Assembly (NCBI GenBank): GCA_021464415.1
Contig: CM038469.1
Location: 58,769,702 to 58,833,701 of the forward strand
Origin: Lonicera japonica
Taxonomy: Eukaryota; Streptophyta; Magnoliopsida; Dipsacales; Caprifoliaceae
DNA: 64,000 bases
Direction of reading: 5' to 3'
This document shows, piece by piece, positions 25,531-37,596 of this stretch. The stretch's first letter is position 1. Every line of letters starts with the position of its first letter. Under the pieces are notes generated by a model that worked only from the letters and a program-made list of their open reading frames with translations, did not search any database and was not told the origin of the DNA. Both the position numbers and the translations under genes were made by a program.

Positions 25531-28018
25531 ATTTAAACTTATATCATCCCCATCTTCTGTTGACGACCCATTAGCCTCTTGTAAATTTGCGTCCTCGCAC
25601 GTAGAAGACCTACATAAAAAAATAGACAAATCACGATTCATACTAGAATGTGAAAACAAGACAATATAAACAAATATATGAATTATCACTTACAAATTTG
25701 TAATTGCTGGACAATTTCGTTTATCATGTGCTTGGTTCATTTTACCACACCTATGGCAACGTCGATCTTTTTTACTTTTCGCTTTGGCCATTGCTATCTT
25801 TTTTCCTCCTTTGAGCCTTTTGCCGCACCCTTTAGCTCATTCTTGATCGGGTTCATTGTAACTTTTTTGAAAAGTACAAGAAGCATGTGCACTAGTCCAT
25901 GCGCCAACTGTATTACTACCAAATGGTATACTTTTTTCGGAGGAGGCCATTACACCTACGCGGTTACTAATAAATTAATCAATTTGCTCATTAATGGTAC
26001 GCACCCCATCGATAGATATTTGCCTTGTTTCTTCACATAATAGGGCATTGTCAACTAAATCCTAAGACGATTGGATAAACTGACTACGCATCAAGACATA
26101 ATCCTTGTCAACATCAATACACATGCTTTTATCATCCACCACGGTACCCGATTTTGCAGACTTGGTCCACCTACTCAAGATGTATTTATTTGGCAACTCC
26201 TCAATATGCAGAAATTTTATCAAATATGCAATGATGTGCTTACATGGGATTCCGGTGCTTTCATACATTTTCCAACTACAAAAAACCATATCAAAATCCT
26301 TATCATAAACAAGTTTACGAACTTTAGCGAATGCGACTTTCATTCTTTGAGTATCATATATACGCTGATTGTCAATTTCTTTAACAATCTGGATTCTGTT
26401 TCACACTCAAACTCATAGTACATCTCATTTGTGTAAATACCAACCATTTGATCCAAAAAGTCAAGATTTATTCTTAGTTTAGGCTTCTCAATTATATATT
26501 TGTGATCGGCCATCAACTCTTCATGACGTTGGCGTACAAGTCCCCTGCTAAACTGTATCATAAAATCCACCAATGAGTTGCCCTTAGAAACAAATGTTTT
26601 AAAAAATGCATGACCACTCTCTGCTCGTTGGCTACTTGACATGTTAGCTGAGAAAACGTCCTTAACATATGTAGGAATCCATTTTGAACGAAACTGATAT
26701 AGACCTTGCAACCACTTGTTTTCTCCAAGCCCACTTTTTGTAATAAGACTTTCCCATTCTAATTCAAATTCTTCAGGCGATTCTGATTTTCAAATACAAG
26801 ACGAGAACTCATTCTTGTAAATACCATACTTCACTGCATCAATTTTCTCCGAAAACTTCATCAATATATGCCAACTACAATACATGTGATACGAATTAAA
26901 GAAAGTATTATAAACCACGTCAATGCATATATATATTACGAAAATTTCATTTATATATGTAAATTAAAATACCTATGAAAATTATTTGGCAGAACAATAG
27001 GGAATGCCTTAGTCATGGCTGAGTCTTGATCGGTGATAATCATCTTCGGGGCACTGCCAAGCATACTTTTCAAAAATTTAGTAAATATTCATATAAAGTC
27101 ATCAACGCTCTCATGATTCAAAAATCCACAACCAAAAATAATTGTTTGACCATGATTATTAACCCCCATTATTGGTGCAAATATCATTCCATACCGATTA
27201 GTGTTATACGTAGTATCAAAGATTACCACATCACCAAAAAATGCGTAAGCTCGTCTTGAAATTGCATCGGACCAAAAACAACGAGTTATTTTTTGATCCT
27301 CATCAGTGTCAATTTCGAAAGTAAATGAAGGATTCTTGTATTGTTCCAATTTCAAATACTCATAAAACATTTCACCATCATGCCCCTTTTCATCAGCCCG
27401 CATATCCCTTTTATGGTTATAGAAATATGTTTGTGTGCAACCAATATTTTCAATACCTCCATATTGAACTCCTAATAAACTAAATTGTTGATGCTGAGGT
27501 ATATTCACCATGGACAATTGCTTAGTTAGAGACTTTGTCGCGGCTGAAACATTCCGATGAGACCTTAAAAATTGGACCTTTGATGAGGTAGAAAGTGGGT
27601 GGTTGTGCCCCTCATTAAAAACAGTTACTACGTATTTTTCGGAGTTTGACTTTAAAACTGCAATTTTAGCTGTACAATTTTCACCTAAACTTCATCGGCG
27701 TCTTTTGTTTCCAACTTCCGTAATTCTTGAAGATTTTCCTTGTTTAAAACAAACATACTCCTTCCGTTTTATTTCGCCACTTTCTCGCTCTTTTTGAGTA
27801 GTCCAAACACGTACACTAAATTCAGCTGCTTTAGCATAGGCATTGTAGAATGTGACAACATCATCTATTGTATCAAATTGTTGCCCCTTTTTTGGTCTCA
27901 ACTCATTTGACACTTGAGGAGTGTATATCATACTATTTTTATCTGAGTCTACATCTAAATTAGCTTCATTACCCATATTTTCACATGTCTCCCCTACTTT
28001 AGTGTCCAAATTTTTCAT
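25531..28018 (-). pseudogene. FAR1-related / MULE transposase, decayed
   Basis: Domains in - strand order: an acidic leader; the FAR1 zinc-binding domain (FDTIDDVVTFYNAYAKAAEF, KEYVC, then C and HNHPL further on); the MULE transposase core with ISRRAYAFFGDVVIFDTTY, the GVNNHGQTIIFGC block and KMIITDQDSAMTKAF; a WHILMKFSEKI exon; FSANMSSSQRAESGHAFFK; and a SWIM finger. A zinc-knuckle-like segment (CHRCGKMNQAHDKRNCP) and a short acidic last exon (to TGA near 25531) follow. At least one intron is suggested near 26880-26960. Lesions: in-frame TGA after the KRRR segment (about 27690), TGA after DDFI (about 27100), TGA near 26800, a frameshift near 26390, and further stops near 26060, 25990 and 25830. 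The SWIM ligand Cys in CSCK is Trp (CSWK) here. Transposase or a FAR1-like regulator are both possible in this family; TIRs favour transposase. Confidence 0.82.
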
Positions 28019-28414
28019 ATTTCGCTTGGTTCACTGTAATACAGATATATAAGCCAAGTGAGTACACATATATGGGTTGATACAAAACTGAAATTACACA
28101 TAAATATATCATACTGCTTTGGTTTTTAAGACTACTGTTGTCTAATTTTCGTTAAAAAATATTACTGATGTGGCTGATATAAGGCTTTGCTATATTTTCT
28201 TTTCTTTCTCTCTGTCACTGCTGTGGCTGATATAAGGCTTTGAAAAACCAATTTTCACAACCCGAATTTCACAACTCGAATTCACAAATTGATTTTCACA
28301 AACTGATATTAACCATCGTATACAAGCTTCAATATTAACTAAAACCCGAATTCACTGATAAAAAATATTACTGCTCAAACGAAAATACCGAATTTCACAA
28401 ACTAATAAAAAATA

Positions 28415-28795
28415 TTACTGCTCAAATGAAAATACCAAATTTCTGAAACTGATTTTCATTTTCTAGCAAATTAATCGAACACAAGCAAGATTCAAAATCA
28501 ACTCAATGAAATTTCACAAACCAAAATGGGTTGGATTGATAAAAATCAAAAATTAAATAATTTCACAAACCAATTTCACAAACCAAAATGGGTTGGAAGG
28601 CAAGCTTACAAGTCCGAAATCCCCCTTATCGCTGCTGGGTCGCGTAGGTATAGAGAGAGAGTGCTATGTGCTCGGTCCGGTTTAATGTGGGTCATCTTCT
28701 ATAGAGAGAGAGAGAGAGAGTTCTGTGCTGCTAGCGCCGGTGGTTGTGCTGGGTTTGCTGCCGGTGGTTGCGGTGCCCATTGGATGGTGTGAGAT
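28415..28795 (-). repeat. Right terminal inverted repeat of the large MULE
   Basis: It is the inverted partner of 23372-23762. It differs mainly in the length of the CT/GA run and in a few substitutions. Just inside, near 28380-28410, a partial extra copy of the CTCAAACGAAAATACC module is present on this side only. Confidence 0.85.
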
Positions 28796-29816
28796 ACGAT
28801 AAATTAATCCGATCCTCATTTAGTCCGCACTCCGAAACTCATTTCTTTGCTTTTATGTTAGATTTCTTTCTTATTCTATTTTTATTATTATTATGAATAT
28901 TAAGATTTATGTGTTTTCTTGGATTTTAATTTATTTTCTTTTTTGATAATATTGATTAATATAGTTGTTTATTGAATATCAACAATGAAGATATCATTCA
29001 GCGTTTTTAAAATATAAAATCTTGAAGGAAATATTTTACCTAAATATATGTCATTTTTTTATTTTGATGTATAAGATATTATATTAATATAATATTTTAA
29101 TTTTTACCTTATTGTAGTATATGCGAAAAATTATTTGAGTGTTATTGATTTGGCCCCTCCTAAAATTAATTTCTAACTCTGCCCTGGTGCTGGATGGCTT
29201 TAATAGGTAGTACGATCGAGAGGGAAGTGGTCTCTGCTTGGGGGTGTTCAAGGCCAGACCTGAGAATTCGGGGGCCTGAAGCGAAATTTATCAATTAGAC
29301 CCTCCGTCCTCAATTTTTTAGCCTCTTTTATTTTTTCTAAGCATCTAAATTCAAAGAAAATAAATTAAATTAAATTAATCTATATGAATGATCACCACTT
29401 ATTTTTTGATCAATTATAACATATAAGATTTTTTGATAAATGAACTTCCCTAATTTCAAACTTTAAAAAATTATGAGGCCTGAAACAAGAGTCTGTTCCG
29501 GCTCACCTTAGATCCGGCTCTGGGGTGTTAAAAGTGATGAAAATATGATAGATACATATGTTAGGGTTTGGTTGGTTGGTAAATCAATGGAGCTTTTCTT
29601 TATCAAATATTTAAATTTTGGTAAATAGTACTTTTGATGCTTACAAATACATTATGTGATGCCCCTCATTCCCCCCCCCCCCCCCCCCCCCCGAATTATG
29701 GTATATATGTGCTTTTTTTCCTACTAATAGTAACATTTATTTAGATTTTAGTTAAAAGTATGTATATAATATTTTACAACTAGTTACCGTACATATTTTT
29801 ATTGGCAAAAATATTT
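28796..29816. other. Spacer with poly-C tract and degenerate TE ends
   Basis: It contains a run of 22 C (29671-29692). A segment near 29155-29185 resembles the inverse of a CAGGGGCGGAGCC-type transposon terminus. A possible degenerate MITE lies at about 29250-29520. No gene is recognised. Confidence 0.4.
29671..29692. repeat. Poly-C homopolymer, 22 bases
   Basis: An uninterrupted run of C in AT-rich DNA. Such a run can fold as an i-motif (or G-quadruplex on the other strand) and is also a frequent assembly error point. Confidence 0.95.
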
Positions 29817-31234
29817 GGAATTTATTGACTTAACCCCCTGCGCTAATAGTCGTATTTGATAAAATCTCCCAAATAAATTTTTATTAGACATAACTCCTAA
29901 AACCTGACGCCGTTAACTTTTCATCAATTTTCAATTTTTTTGGACCAAAATAACCCTCCATATCTTCTTATTCATCCCTATTTCAATTTAAACACTAACC
30001 TTACCTTCCACACTTGCCGCTAGCCCCATCTCCGACCACCGTCTCTATCATCACGTTCCATTCTATCTCTCTCTCTCTCCGGCGAGACCCACAGTCATTT
30101 TAGCTACTTTGTCTTCTCCGGCTATGACCCACAGTCACTTCAGCGGCTTTGTTTTCTTCGGCGATGACCCACAGTCCACTTCCGACCACCACCAGTCCAT
30201 GTGTGGACTCTCCAAGGTCAGCCTCTATAGTCTAGTGTTTTTCGCACCCAATCCAAATGCTTTGAAATAAAGGCCGATTACTCTAAACCTGCAACTAGCG
30301 ATTTACCCTTCGGCACCGGCGCAATATACCAACAACCCCAACGGTCAAACCTTCTCCACCGCCGGCACCGCTACCATAGAACCCCTACTACAACCCTAAC
30401 CCCTACTACGGTCCCGACCCCTACGCCGCTCAACGTGCCACCTTCACCCACCGCCTCCTCTCCATCCTAATCGCATCCATCGTCATCACCGGCACCATCG
30501 TCTTCATCGTTTAGCTCTTCCTTCGCCCCCAAATCCCCAATTTCAAAGTGTAAGTAACATATACGAAACAATCCATGTGGTATCACCGACATGGTTGATT
30601 TGGTGATGTTGATTAAGCTCTGTTTGTGAATGTGAGGAATTTATACGAGTTTGATGGGATTTGTTAAATTGGTTGATTTGGTGATGTTAATTAAGCTCTG
30701 TTTGTCAAACTTTCTCTCTCTAAAATATATATATACACATGCCCAAAAATTTGTGGGTTTCTTTCAATTTAATTTTAATTTTGAATGATTGATTTCAATT
30801 TGATTTTATCTTTGGTGGGTTTGATTTAATTTTAGTTGAGATGAAACGGGTTAATGAGAGGAGGAGAAAGACGAGTTAATGAGAGGAGGAGAGAGATGAG
30901 AGAACATTCAGATGGAGATGGAAGAAAGAAAGAGAAAATTAAGTTTGGAATTTGATTTCAATTTTAATGTTTTAGGTTTGGAATTTAATTTTATTTTAGA
31001 GTTGTATTTGGATGTTAATGTAGAGAGAGAAAATTAGGAAAGAAGGAAGAAGAAGACATGGAGGAAGAAGATGGCATGGGTTAAATGAGGGGAGGGGTAT
31101 TTTTTGTCCAAAAAAGTTATTTTGGACAAAAAAGAGACGGTATCAAATTTTAAGGAGTTATGTCAAATAAAAATTATTTTGGGAGATTTTTTCAAATATA
31201 ACTATTAACGTAAAGAGTTAAGTCAATAAACCCC
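29817..31234. mobile_element. Pack-MULE-like element carrying a captured gene piece
   Basis: Terminal inverted repeats of about 100 bp start TTTATTGACTTAAC at both tips and continue through ATCTCCCAAA and TTTTTATTAGACATAACTCC. A perfect 9-bp target duplication, AAAATATTT, flanks it (29808-29816 and 31235-31243), the size typical of Mutator-like elements. The 1.4-kb interior has no transposase. Instead it holds GC-rich coding-like sequence (about 30050-30550) that encodes part of a LEA_2/NHL-type membrane protein. The right half is purine-rich with GAGAGGAGGAG repeats. This matches the definition of a Pack-MULE. Confidence 0.85.
30341..30550 (+). pseudogene. Captured fragment of an NDR1/HIN1-like (LEA_2) gene
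   Basis: One frame reads TVKPSPPPAPLP, a stop, NPYYNPNPYYGPDPYAAQ, RATFTHRLLSILIASIV, ITGTIVFIV, a TAG stop, then LFLRPQIPNFKV. A Pro/Tyr-rich cytosolic head, a single hydrophobic helix and an RP-x-P-x-F-x-V exit motif are the start of plant NHL/LEA_2 proteins; in the family a Trp or similar stands where TAG is found. The sequence stops at a GTAAGT donor-like site. Both stops look like single-base changes. The rest of the LEA_2 domain is missing, so it is not a functional protein gene. Confidence 0.65.
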
Positions 31235-33319
31235 AAAATATTTTCCTGCTAATAGGAACATTTATCTAGATTTTGGCCACCAATTAATACCCTCCATATC
31301 TCTGATAGCGAAACTATTTTCCTACTAATAATAACATGTATTGGCAAATCTATAACTGCGCGACCGATTGTAATAATTAGTGTCTTCAGTTGTGAACTTG
31401 TTTCCTGCAATTGCTTCTAATTAGTAGGGCAGCCCAATTTCGCCACTATTTATTTTGTGCCTCAGTGGCGAAATATTTTCTCTACTAACGGCGGCGAATT
31501 TGTTACGTTGCTCCAAAATTCTACTATTTTTTGGCATCAACTCCAAACTTTTCCTGCTTGCGAGGAAAAACAAAAGCCTGTGCAGTTTTAGTGCAAAATT
31601 TGTGGTAAAAATAGTATTTGCCACAAATAATGTACACAATAACTAGCCTTTTGTGGAAATCACTAAATTCGCTGCAGAAAGTGTTTTTAGTGGGGAAATT
31701 ATACTCACCACCAATTGGCATTTTTTCTTGTAATGAGTATATATATAGTTCCTCTTCTTTCTCTCTCTTGACCAATGCTCCGGCTTCCCTCACTCAAAAG
31801 ATCAGCCAACATATAAAAATTCCATTTTTTTTTTCGGGAATTAAAATTATTTTCCCTAATAAATTCGTTATTTTTATTGAGTTGGCCATTGAGCCATTTG
31901 TGTTTTATATTCTATTTGGTTTGGCCTTGGTTTTATTTATCTAAGATATTATTTGGCGTAGCTCGTTAATTAGCTGACCCATTATTCTTTAGGCCAAGTT
32001 AACCCGAGATTGCCCTGTGTTAAGCACTTATAGATCAGAGGGCTCAGATTGTTTTCGTACTTGTGTCTTTTGATTAAAAAAAAAAAAAAAGCAGCACTCC
32101 GAGTGAGTTAATTTGTTGATTAAATAAATTAGAACTGCAATGAAAACCATAAATAAATAGAAAGGCAAAAAAGAACACAATCAAATCATAATTTAAGTTT
32201 AAGTCTAAATCTAAAATATCCCTTATAGTTATGGAACATATAAATAATAAAATACCTTAATAACTTAAGAACTAAAACAATAAAATACCTTAATATAAAT
32301 TGATGAAGCCGCTATCGAAGAAAGGAACTATCCTATCAATAAGAAACACAAGGATTGTATCCAAATGATTAAGTGCTTCTCAACAAATATAACATGTTTT
32401 GTTAAGCCACTGTCCTGTGATTCCTATTTGTGTCCATCGAGTAATTAACCTAGGGTACCCCATTACTAAAACATTTGCTTAGTCATATGACGAAGTTTAA
32501 ACCGAAAACCTATCTAATTGAGCTATATAAATTACTAATCGCCAGAGCTTCTTGTCTTTCTACTAGAGATATTATGCTAGCAGTATGCATCATTGTCAGA
32601 ATGACAGGTATATTGCTGAACGATACGAGTCATACTGGCTCCAAAAGTAGGAGTTAATGTTAAGGGTCAAGGAGACAAAATGGTTCAAACCCTAGTATTC
32701 GAAAAGTTTCTTGAGGCAAAGAAGCGACTAGGTCGGATTAGTAGCTTGAGGGTCGAGTCTTTCGACCATAAAAAACTTTTGACTTTGGCTCAGGATGCCC
32801 CGACTTAGGATGTGTGTGCTTCGAAAGACCCCATGCTCTGTTGGAATTGACATGATTTTGAATCATCGTTGATGATGATTTGGATCACTGCCGGCTGGGG
32901 AAACCTTTCGATCTAGGGATGCCACGAGGTCCCTATGGACAAGGGGACAAGTGAATCATCGCTTTTGAGTGCAGGCAGCCCTCTACCATCTTTCCCATTG
33001 CATTCCATTATCTCGTATGGACTAACAGTCTAAAGCTAAAATTTCGAGAGATTGCATATACAAACATACAAAAAACAGAGATTCAATGAGGAAATCATCA
33101 TAGAGAAACAAATAGGAACAAAAAAAGGATTACTCACAGGGGACCTAGGCAAGTCGACAGACCGCACACAGTACCTAGGCGGCCATAAGCAGGGACCTTC
33201 AGAACAAGCAAACTTCTTAAAATGATTCTGCTGTGCCAAACAAGATTTTCTGACATGCCAATCATCCCCAAAAGATCCCAAAAGCGCAACCCAAAAGTAG
33301 CTTTCAACCAATCTATTCA

Positions 33320-33355
<36 letters not shown>

Positions 33356-33972
33356 TCTGACTCCGATGCAAATGCATAGTTCAAATTCACTACAAGTTTT
33401 GCAACATTTTTTGGCTATATATTATTTCACGACATCATATAGTAATAGTACAAATAATGTATATTCAATTAGCAACGGATAACAATGAGCATCCATTGAG
33501 ATATCAGAGCCAAAAGACAAAATAGAAATATCCACAGCATCAAAGGCAATGTGGTTGTATATCTTCATTCATATATTATTTCTTCTTTCCTTTTTTAACC
33601 ATATATATAGGCTGCAAAACCCAAGCAGCACATAACAATCATAGGTAGTAGTATTACATTGTTATAGTGACATACTACAACATTATAATAGACAAGGAAA
33701 TATACACTCCCATGGAGATTGACAAACAATCACCCACTATATATGGGCTTTACAAGCATTATCTATATATACAAACAAGCTTGTTTTAGGGAAGTAAATA
33801 TTTGAAATTCACAATCTCACCCAAAGAGAGAATGAACAAATATTTCCAATCAACACACACAACTATAACACACTACTCCAATGAGAGCTTGAAGCCAATA
33901 CACTAAATTAGCATTACCCATACCATATAACTTCTTAGTACCAGTCTTCAATAAACCATCAACCAAAAATAT
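31235..33972. other. Intergenic, no gene recognised
   Basis: Only short frames of biased composition are seen. The stretch 31400-31720 has open frames on both strands (up to 108 codons) without a known motif. A CT microsatellite lies at 33323-33352. Sequence around 32690-32960 is less AT-rich but stop-ridden. Confidence 0.4.
33323..33352. repeat. (CT)15 microsatellite
   Basis: Fifteen uninterrupted CT units downstream of the glutaredoxin-like gene. Confidence 0.95.
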
Positions 33973-34121
33973 AGGGTGTGTTTGGGAATCAAATTCCGAG
34001 CTTTGGAAATGGCATTGGAGCAAAAATTTAGCCTACAGAATTCCAACACTCGGAATTGTATAGCCTAATTTTCGCTCCAATTCTGGTTCCAAAGCTCATA
34101 ATTGGCGTCCCAAGCACACCG
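33973..34121. mobile_element. Small MITE in the 3' flank of the glutaredoxin-like gene
   Basis: GGGTGTGTTTGGGA at the left is matched by the inverse of the right end, CGGTGTGCTTGGGA. GAGCTTTGGAA, AATTCCGAG and GGAGC-AAAATT blocks inside also pair. TATA flanks both sides. It is 149 bp. Its right end is about 50 bp from the stop codon at 34171, so it probably lies in or beside the 3' UTR. The GTGTGTTTGGGA terminus suggests a PIF/Harbinger- or hAT-related MITE. Confidence 0.65.
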
Positions 34122-34170
34122 TATATGTAAAAATAACAACCCAAGCCATGTAGCATCAACCAATATCCAT

Positions 34171-34983
34171 TCAAGAACAACAAGTTGGACATCGAATCAA
34201 ACCATTTTCATTACATTCCAGGCATCTTTTCAACATATCTTCGTCCTCATCGAAAATCTTCTTGCTCCCACTACAATTCCCACACGGTATGAATCTCGCA
34301 TCCCCACAATATTCACACACATACCCAATTGGCTTAATGGGCAGCCCTTTCAAAATCTTGGCCAATTCGCCAATCTCGTGAAGTTGTTTGATGATATCAG
34401 CACCACCAATGTACTTCCCTCTAATAAAAACTTGTGGCAAAGTCACATTCTTTTGCCCTAAAACACATTGCAATTCTTTCCTGTACTCACAATCCATTGA
34501 AATGTCTCTCTCATCTACCATAACCCTAAATCCCCTCAATATCATCCTCACAGAATGACAATCCTCGTAAGTCCTTCGAATCCCACGTAAACTCGTAAAA
34601 TACACGACAACCCGATTCTCAGTGCCAGGTAATTTAATCTCCGGTTCGACGAATGAGACCGATTTTGTCAATTTAAACCTAGTTGGTGAGATATATGGCA
34701 ATGGTGACGATAATTGGGACGATTCATTTGATGGTAATTCAACCGATTTTGGCGATTCGAATAAGCTACAAAGCTTTCTAACTTTCCCTTTGATTGAACT
34801 ACCGGCAGATAAAACCGAATCGAACGATGAATCGTAGAATTTCTTCATCGAACCGGTTCGTTCGTACTGGTAGGGTTTTTTAGGGAAATCGGAATTATGG
34901 GTTGAATGCATCGTTATGGACCGATTGAACAGCGAGGGCTTGTGGGTTTCGGATAATTCGAACTTGTCGTTGTAACCTGCCAT
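34171..34983 (-). CDS. Glutaredoxin-like protein with C-terminal four-CxxC cluster
   Basis: A 270-residue intronless frame of the plant GRX_GRX-like family (the group with Arabidopsis At5g39865 and At3g28850). Residues 1-115 are a low-complexity Ser/Lys-rich head with PKSVELPSNESS and a KLTKSVSFVEPEI segment. The thioredoxin fold spans about 124-220: VVVYFTSLRGIRRTYEDC, then DERDISMD, then TLPQVFIRGKYIGGAD with the cis-Pro and GG-D glutathione-site motifs. The usual CPYC/CC-type active site is replaced by R-R-T-Y-E-D-C, as in this subfamily, so oxidoreductase activity is doubtful. The tail has four pairs (CEYC, CGNC, CLEC, CPTC) that should bind zinc or a metal cluster, like a DnaJ-type cysteine-rich repeat. 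The start ATG is the first in frame. The GA-rich segment upstream fits a 5' leader. Its substrate or partner is unknown. Confidence 0.9.
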   Translation of the reverse strand: MAGYNDKFELSETHKPSLFNRSITMHSTHNSDFPKKPYQYERTGSMKKFYDSSFDSVLSAGSSIKGKVRKLCSLFESPKSVELPSNESSQLSSPLPYISPTRFKLTKSVSFVEPEIKLPGTENRVVVYFTSLRGIRRTYEDCHSVRMILRGFRVMVDERDISMDCEYRKELQCVLGQKNVTLPQVFIRGKYIGGADIIKQLHEIGELAKILKGLPIKPIGYVCEYCGDARFIPCGNCSGSKKIFDEDEDMLKRCLECNENGLIRCPTCCS

Positions 34984-35283
34984 AGAATTTTGGAGAATTG
35001 AGCTTGGGGAAATGTTCTTGGCGTGTAATTAGGGTTTTTGATTTGGTGGATGAATTGATGAAATTGATGGGAAAATGGAGAAATTAGGGGATCTTTGGGT
35101 GGTAATCTAGTGTTTAATTTTCAATAGATGATCGGGATGATCCTCAATTGACGGTAAGGGGTTGTTTTCTTGAGAAATGAGGAGAGAAAGGAATTTTTGG
35201 AGGCGTAGATGGAAAGCAATATCTTTTGTTTGAGAGAGAGAGAGAATGGGTATGGAGGTTTTTTAAAAAGTTGACGTTGGGGA

Positions 35284-35305
35284 AGAGAGAGAGAGAGAGA
35301 GAGAG
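35284..35305. repeat. GA microsatellite in the probable 5' leader of the glutaredoxin-like gene
   Basis: Eleven GA units, with a shorter GA run at 35232-35245. On the transcribed (-) strand they are CT runs, about 250-320 bp upstream of the ATG. Such pyrimidine runs are common in plant leaders and core promoters. Confidence 0.7.
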
Positions 35306-35339
35306 TTTTCATCAGAGCTGATGTCAGTTTTAATGTAAA

Positions 35340-37588
35340 ACGCGGATAAAGTAAGCGTTTTGCTCTGGCTTTTCTTTTCTTGTGTTTTTAATAAATTATT
35401 AATTAATTAGGTTTTGAAAATATGATACACGTACAGATAATCAAGTAATTCTTTATTGGATAATAAATAAATAAATAATGAATTTAATTATTTTTGGTAT
35501 GTTTGCTCACACGTGCTTAAGATAGTTGCAGTATTTGACCATTATTATTATTATTATTTTATATTATTATAAGTAATAATCTACCCAATGAACTTTCAAC
35601 GTACATCAACATATATATAGAGAGAAAATTATGGAGTGAATTTTACTTTTAATTATGAACATTAAAAAGTGCCATTATAACCTTTTAAAACTATTAACTA
35701 ATTTTTCTTTTGGGCTAGTATTTTATGTATAAAAGATGTTAGGCATCATCATGGGTAGACTGTAGGTGTAGTGGTGGTGGTCCTCACCGCAACAAAATGT
35801 TTTAAAGCTAGGGGTTATTTTGGTCTCACCAATAAATATATATATCTATATATATGATATATATTATAAGGAACACAAAGTCAAAATTATTTTAACTTAC
35901 ATTATTTTTCAAACAATGGCTTAGATCTATTTACAAGAGTTAGATGAACTCACATCACATTGTGTAAAAAAAAATATTTTTAAAAATAAAACAAAGCTTT
36001 GAAATTTCAAATTTTGGAATTATTTCTTTCACATAAAATAAGCATCCCGCATTTACTCATCTTTCTCCCTCTGTACCACTATTCACAATTCTCATATTTA
36101 CTCTTTCCCTCTTATCTCTCTCTCACACAATTTCCATCCATGAAGCTTGCTTTATTTACTTCCAAATAGTAAATGAATAGCATTTTGCCCGTGTCCATCG
36201 TCATTGGATCTTTGCCTTCGAATTAACCTTTTCAACCATTTCTCTCTACCAAATCATTCCACCATCATTCAAATCCTTCTTTCTTAATTTCTATCTTAAA
36301 AATTTCTCTTTCCCGCCGTCATCACACCTCCGGCACAACATCCGGCACTGCACCATGTATTTGTTTCCTTGATATTAAGAGTTGTGTAACAATGAGAGAG
36401 TTTGAAATAGTTTGAGAGAGAGGGAGATGAAGTTTCTGTGTAGTTTCTATAGAAAAAGGAAAACTGATAATATTTTCAATTTTTTGAAGTTAATGAAAAG
36501 GAACTGGTTCCTCCCTCTATTATTATTATTATTATTATTTCTAATTTATTTGTTTGGTTCGGTGATTAGAAGGCACAACTTACGTCTTTCATAGATCTAG
36601 GGTATAATTTGGGTTCTAAAATTATTGAATTTTTCCTAAACAAATTTGTGTTCCGATAAACAAATTTGGATTAACTTATAATTCTTTTGGAATTATATAA
36701 TTTGTACTTTTCCTAAAATTAATATATTATTAATTTTTAAAAATATTAGAATGTAGTGGAGAGAGTTGAGATAGTTTGAGTTAAATTATGATATTTTAAG
36801 ACTTCTTTTGGTAACATACACAGATTTTTGATGTAAAAAAAATAAAAATATTGTGGGGTTTGGTTTGGTTTGGTTGTCTTAAAGTTAGAACTGGATTTCA
36901 TTGTTTATTAATATTTTAATTTAAAAAGTGGTGATATTTTTAATTTAAGACGGAGATAATGATATTCAAACTTTTGATTTAAGATAGTGCAAAAAGGGAA
37001 TAAAAAATGGTTTTTCACCAAACAATTTCAAAATAGTGTTTTTCAAAAAGAAATAAAAGAGAAGAATATACCAAAGCATAAATGAGAAAAATATATACAC
37101 ATAATGCAACCTAAAAATTTATGTATTTACTCTGCAGTACTCCCCCAAAGTTAATGGCATAGTTTTATTCTTATTGATGTATTTGGGAAGTTGTATGTGT
37201 TTTTCTTTATAGTTATTTTTATTTGTCTTACTTTCATACTGTTTGAGAAAAGAAAAACAAAAAGGTAGATTGATTAGTGTTTATATTTCAAGATGTACAC
37301 TGGTATTAGATACAATTATATGTGTGCATATTTTTGTATTCAAAATACACTCACATTGTTGTATATTTTAAGCACCTTGTTACGGATATTTTGAAAAGTT
37401 ACAGTTAAAGAATAAACTTCCTTTTTTCCTTTTCCTTTTTTAACTTTCATAAATATTAACTTGAATTATCTGGTTGATCAAATGTTTAGCAATTCTCCCT
37501 CAACTATTTATTTTATTTATTTCAACGTGCTGAACGGCACGGACAATACTGTATATGTATGTATGGAATACAACACTCAAGACTAGAC
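35340..37588. other. Intergenic, no gene recognised
   Basis: Strongly AT-rich. There are short TTA and TAT runs (35540-35575, 36520-36540) and no open frame with a family signature. It includes whatever promoter serves the leftward glutaredoxin-like gene. Confidence 0.4.
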
Positions 37589-37596
37589 CCAATAAT

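Larger units (their letters stand above)
23372..28795. mobile_element. Mutator-like element (MULE) with about 390-bp TIRs
   Basis: The left terminal repeat (23372-23762) reappears inverted at 28415-28795, with identity near 90% by eye. Matches run from ATCTCACACCATCCA at both tips through CACCGCAACCACCGGCAGCA, the GGGGGATTTCGGACTTGTAA block and CCAACCCATTTTGGTTTGTG. Long TIRs plus a FAR1/MULE transposase inside define a Mutator-superfamily element of about 5.4 kb. The transposase reads leftward and a GRF-finger-like frame reads rightward, so the two converge. I find no matching 9-bp duplication outside the tips, so one end may be truncated or rearranged. Both frames carry stops, so it is probably no longer autonomous. 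Confidence 0.85.

Noticed and set aside
26071..26418. + strand frames over the transposase region
   Set aside because: Antisense shadows of the SWIM-finger part of the FAR1/MULE transposase.
29250..29520. Possible MITE with GGGGCCTGAAGCGAAA and its partial inverse
   Set aside because: Pairing of the ends is poor and no target duplication is visible.
31421..31944. Overlapping frames on both strands near 31.4-31.9 kb
   Set aside because: Low-complexity translations without a family motif; likely chance in unassigned repeat DNA.
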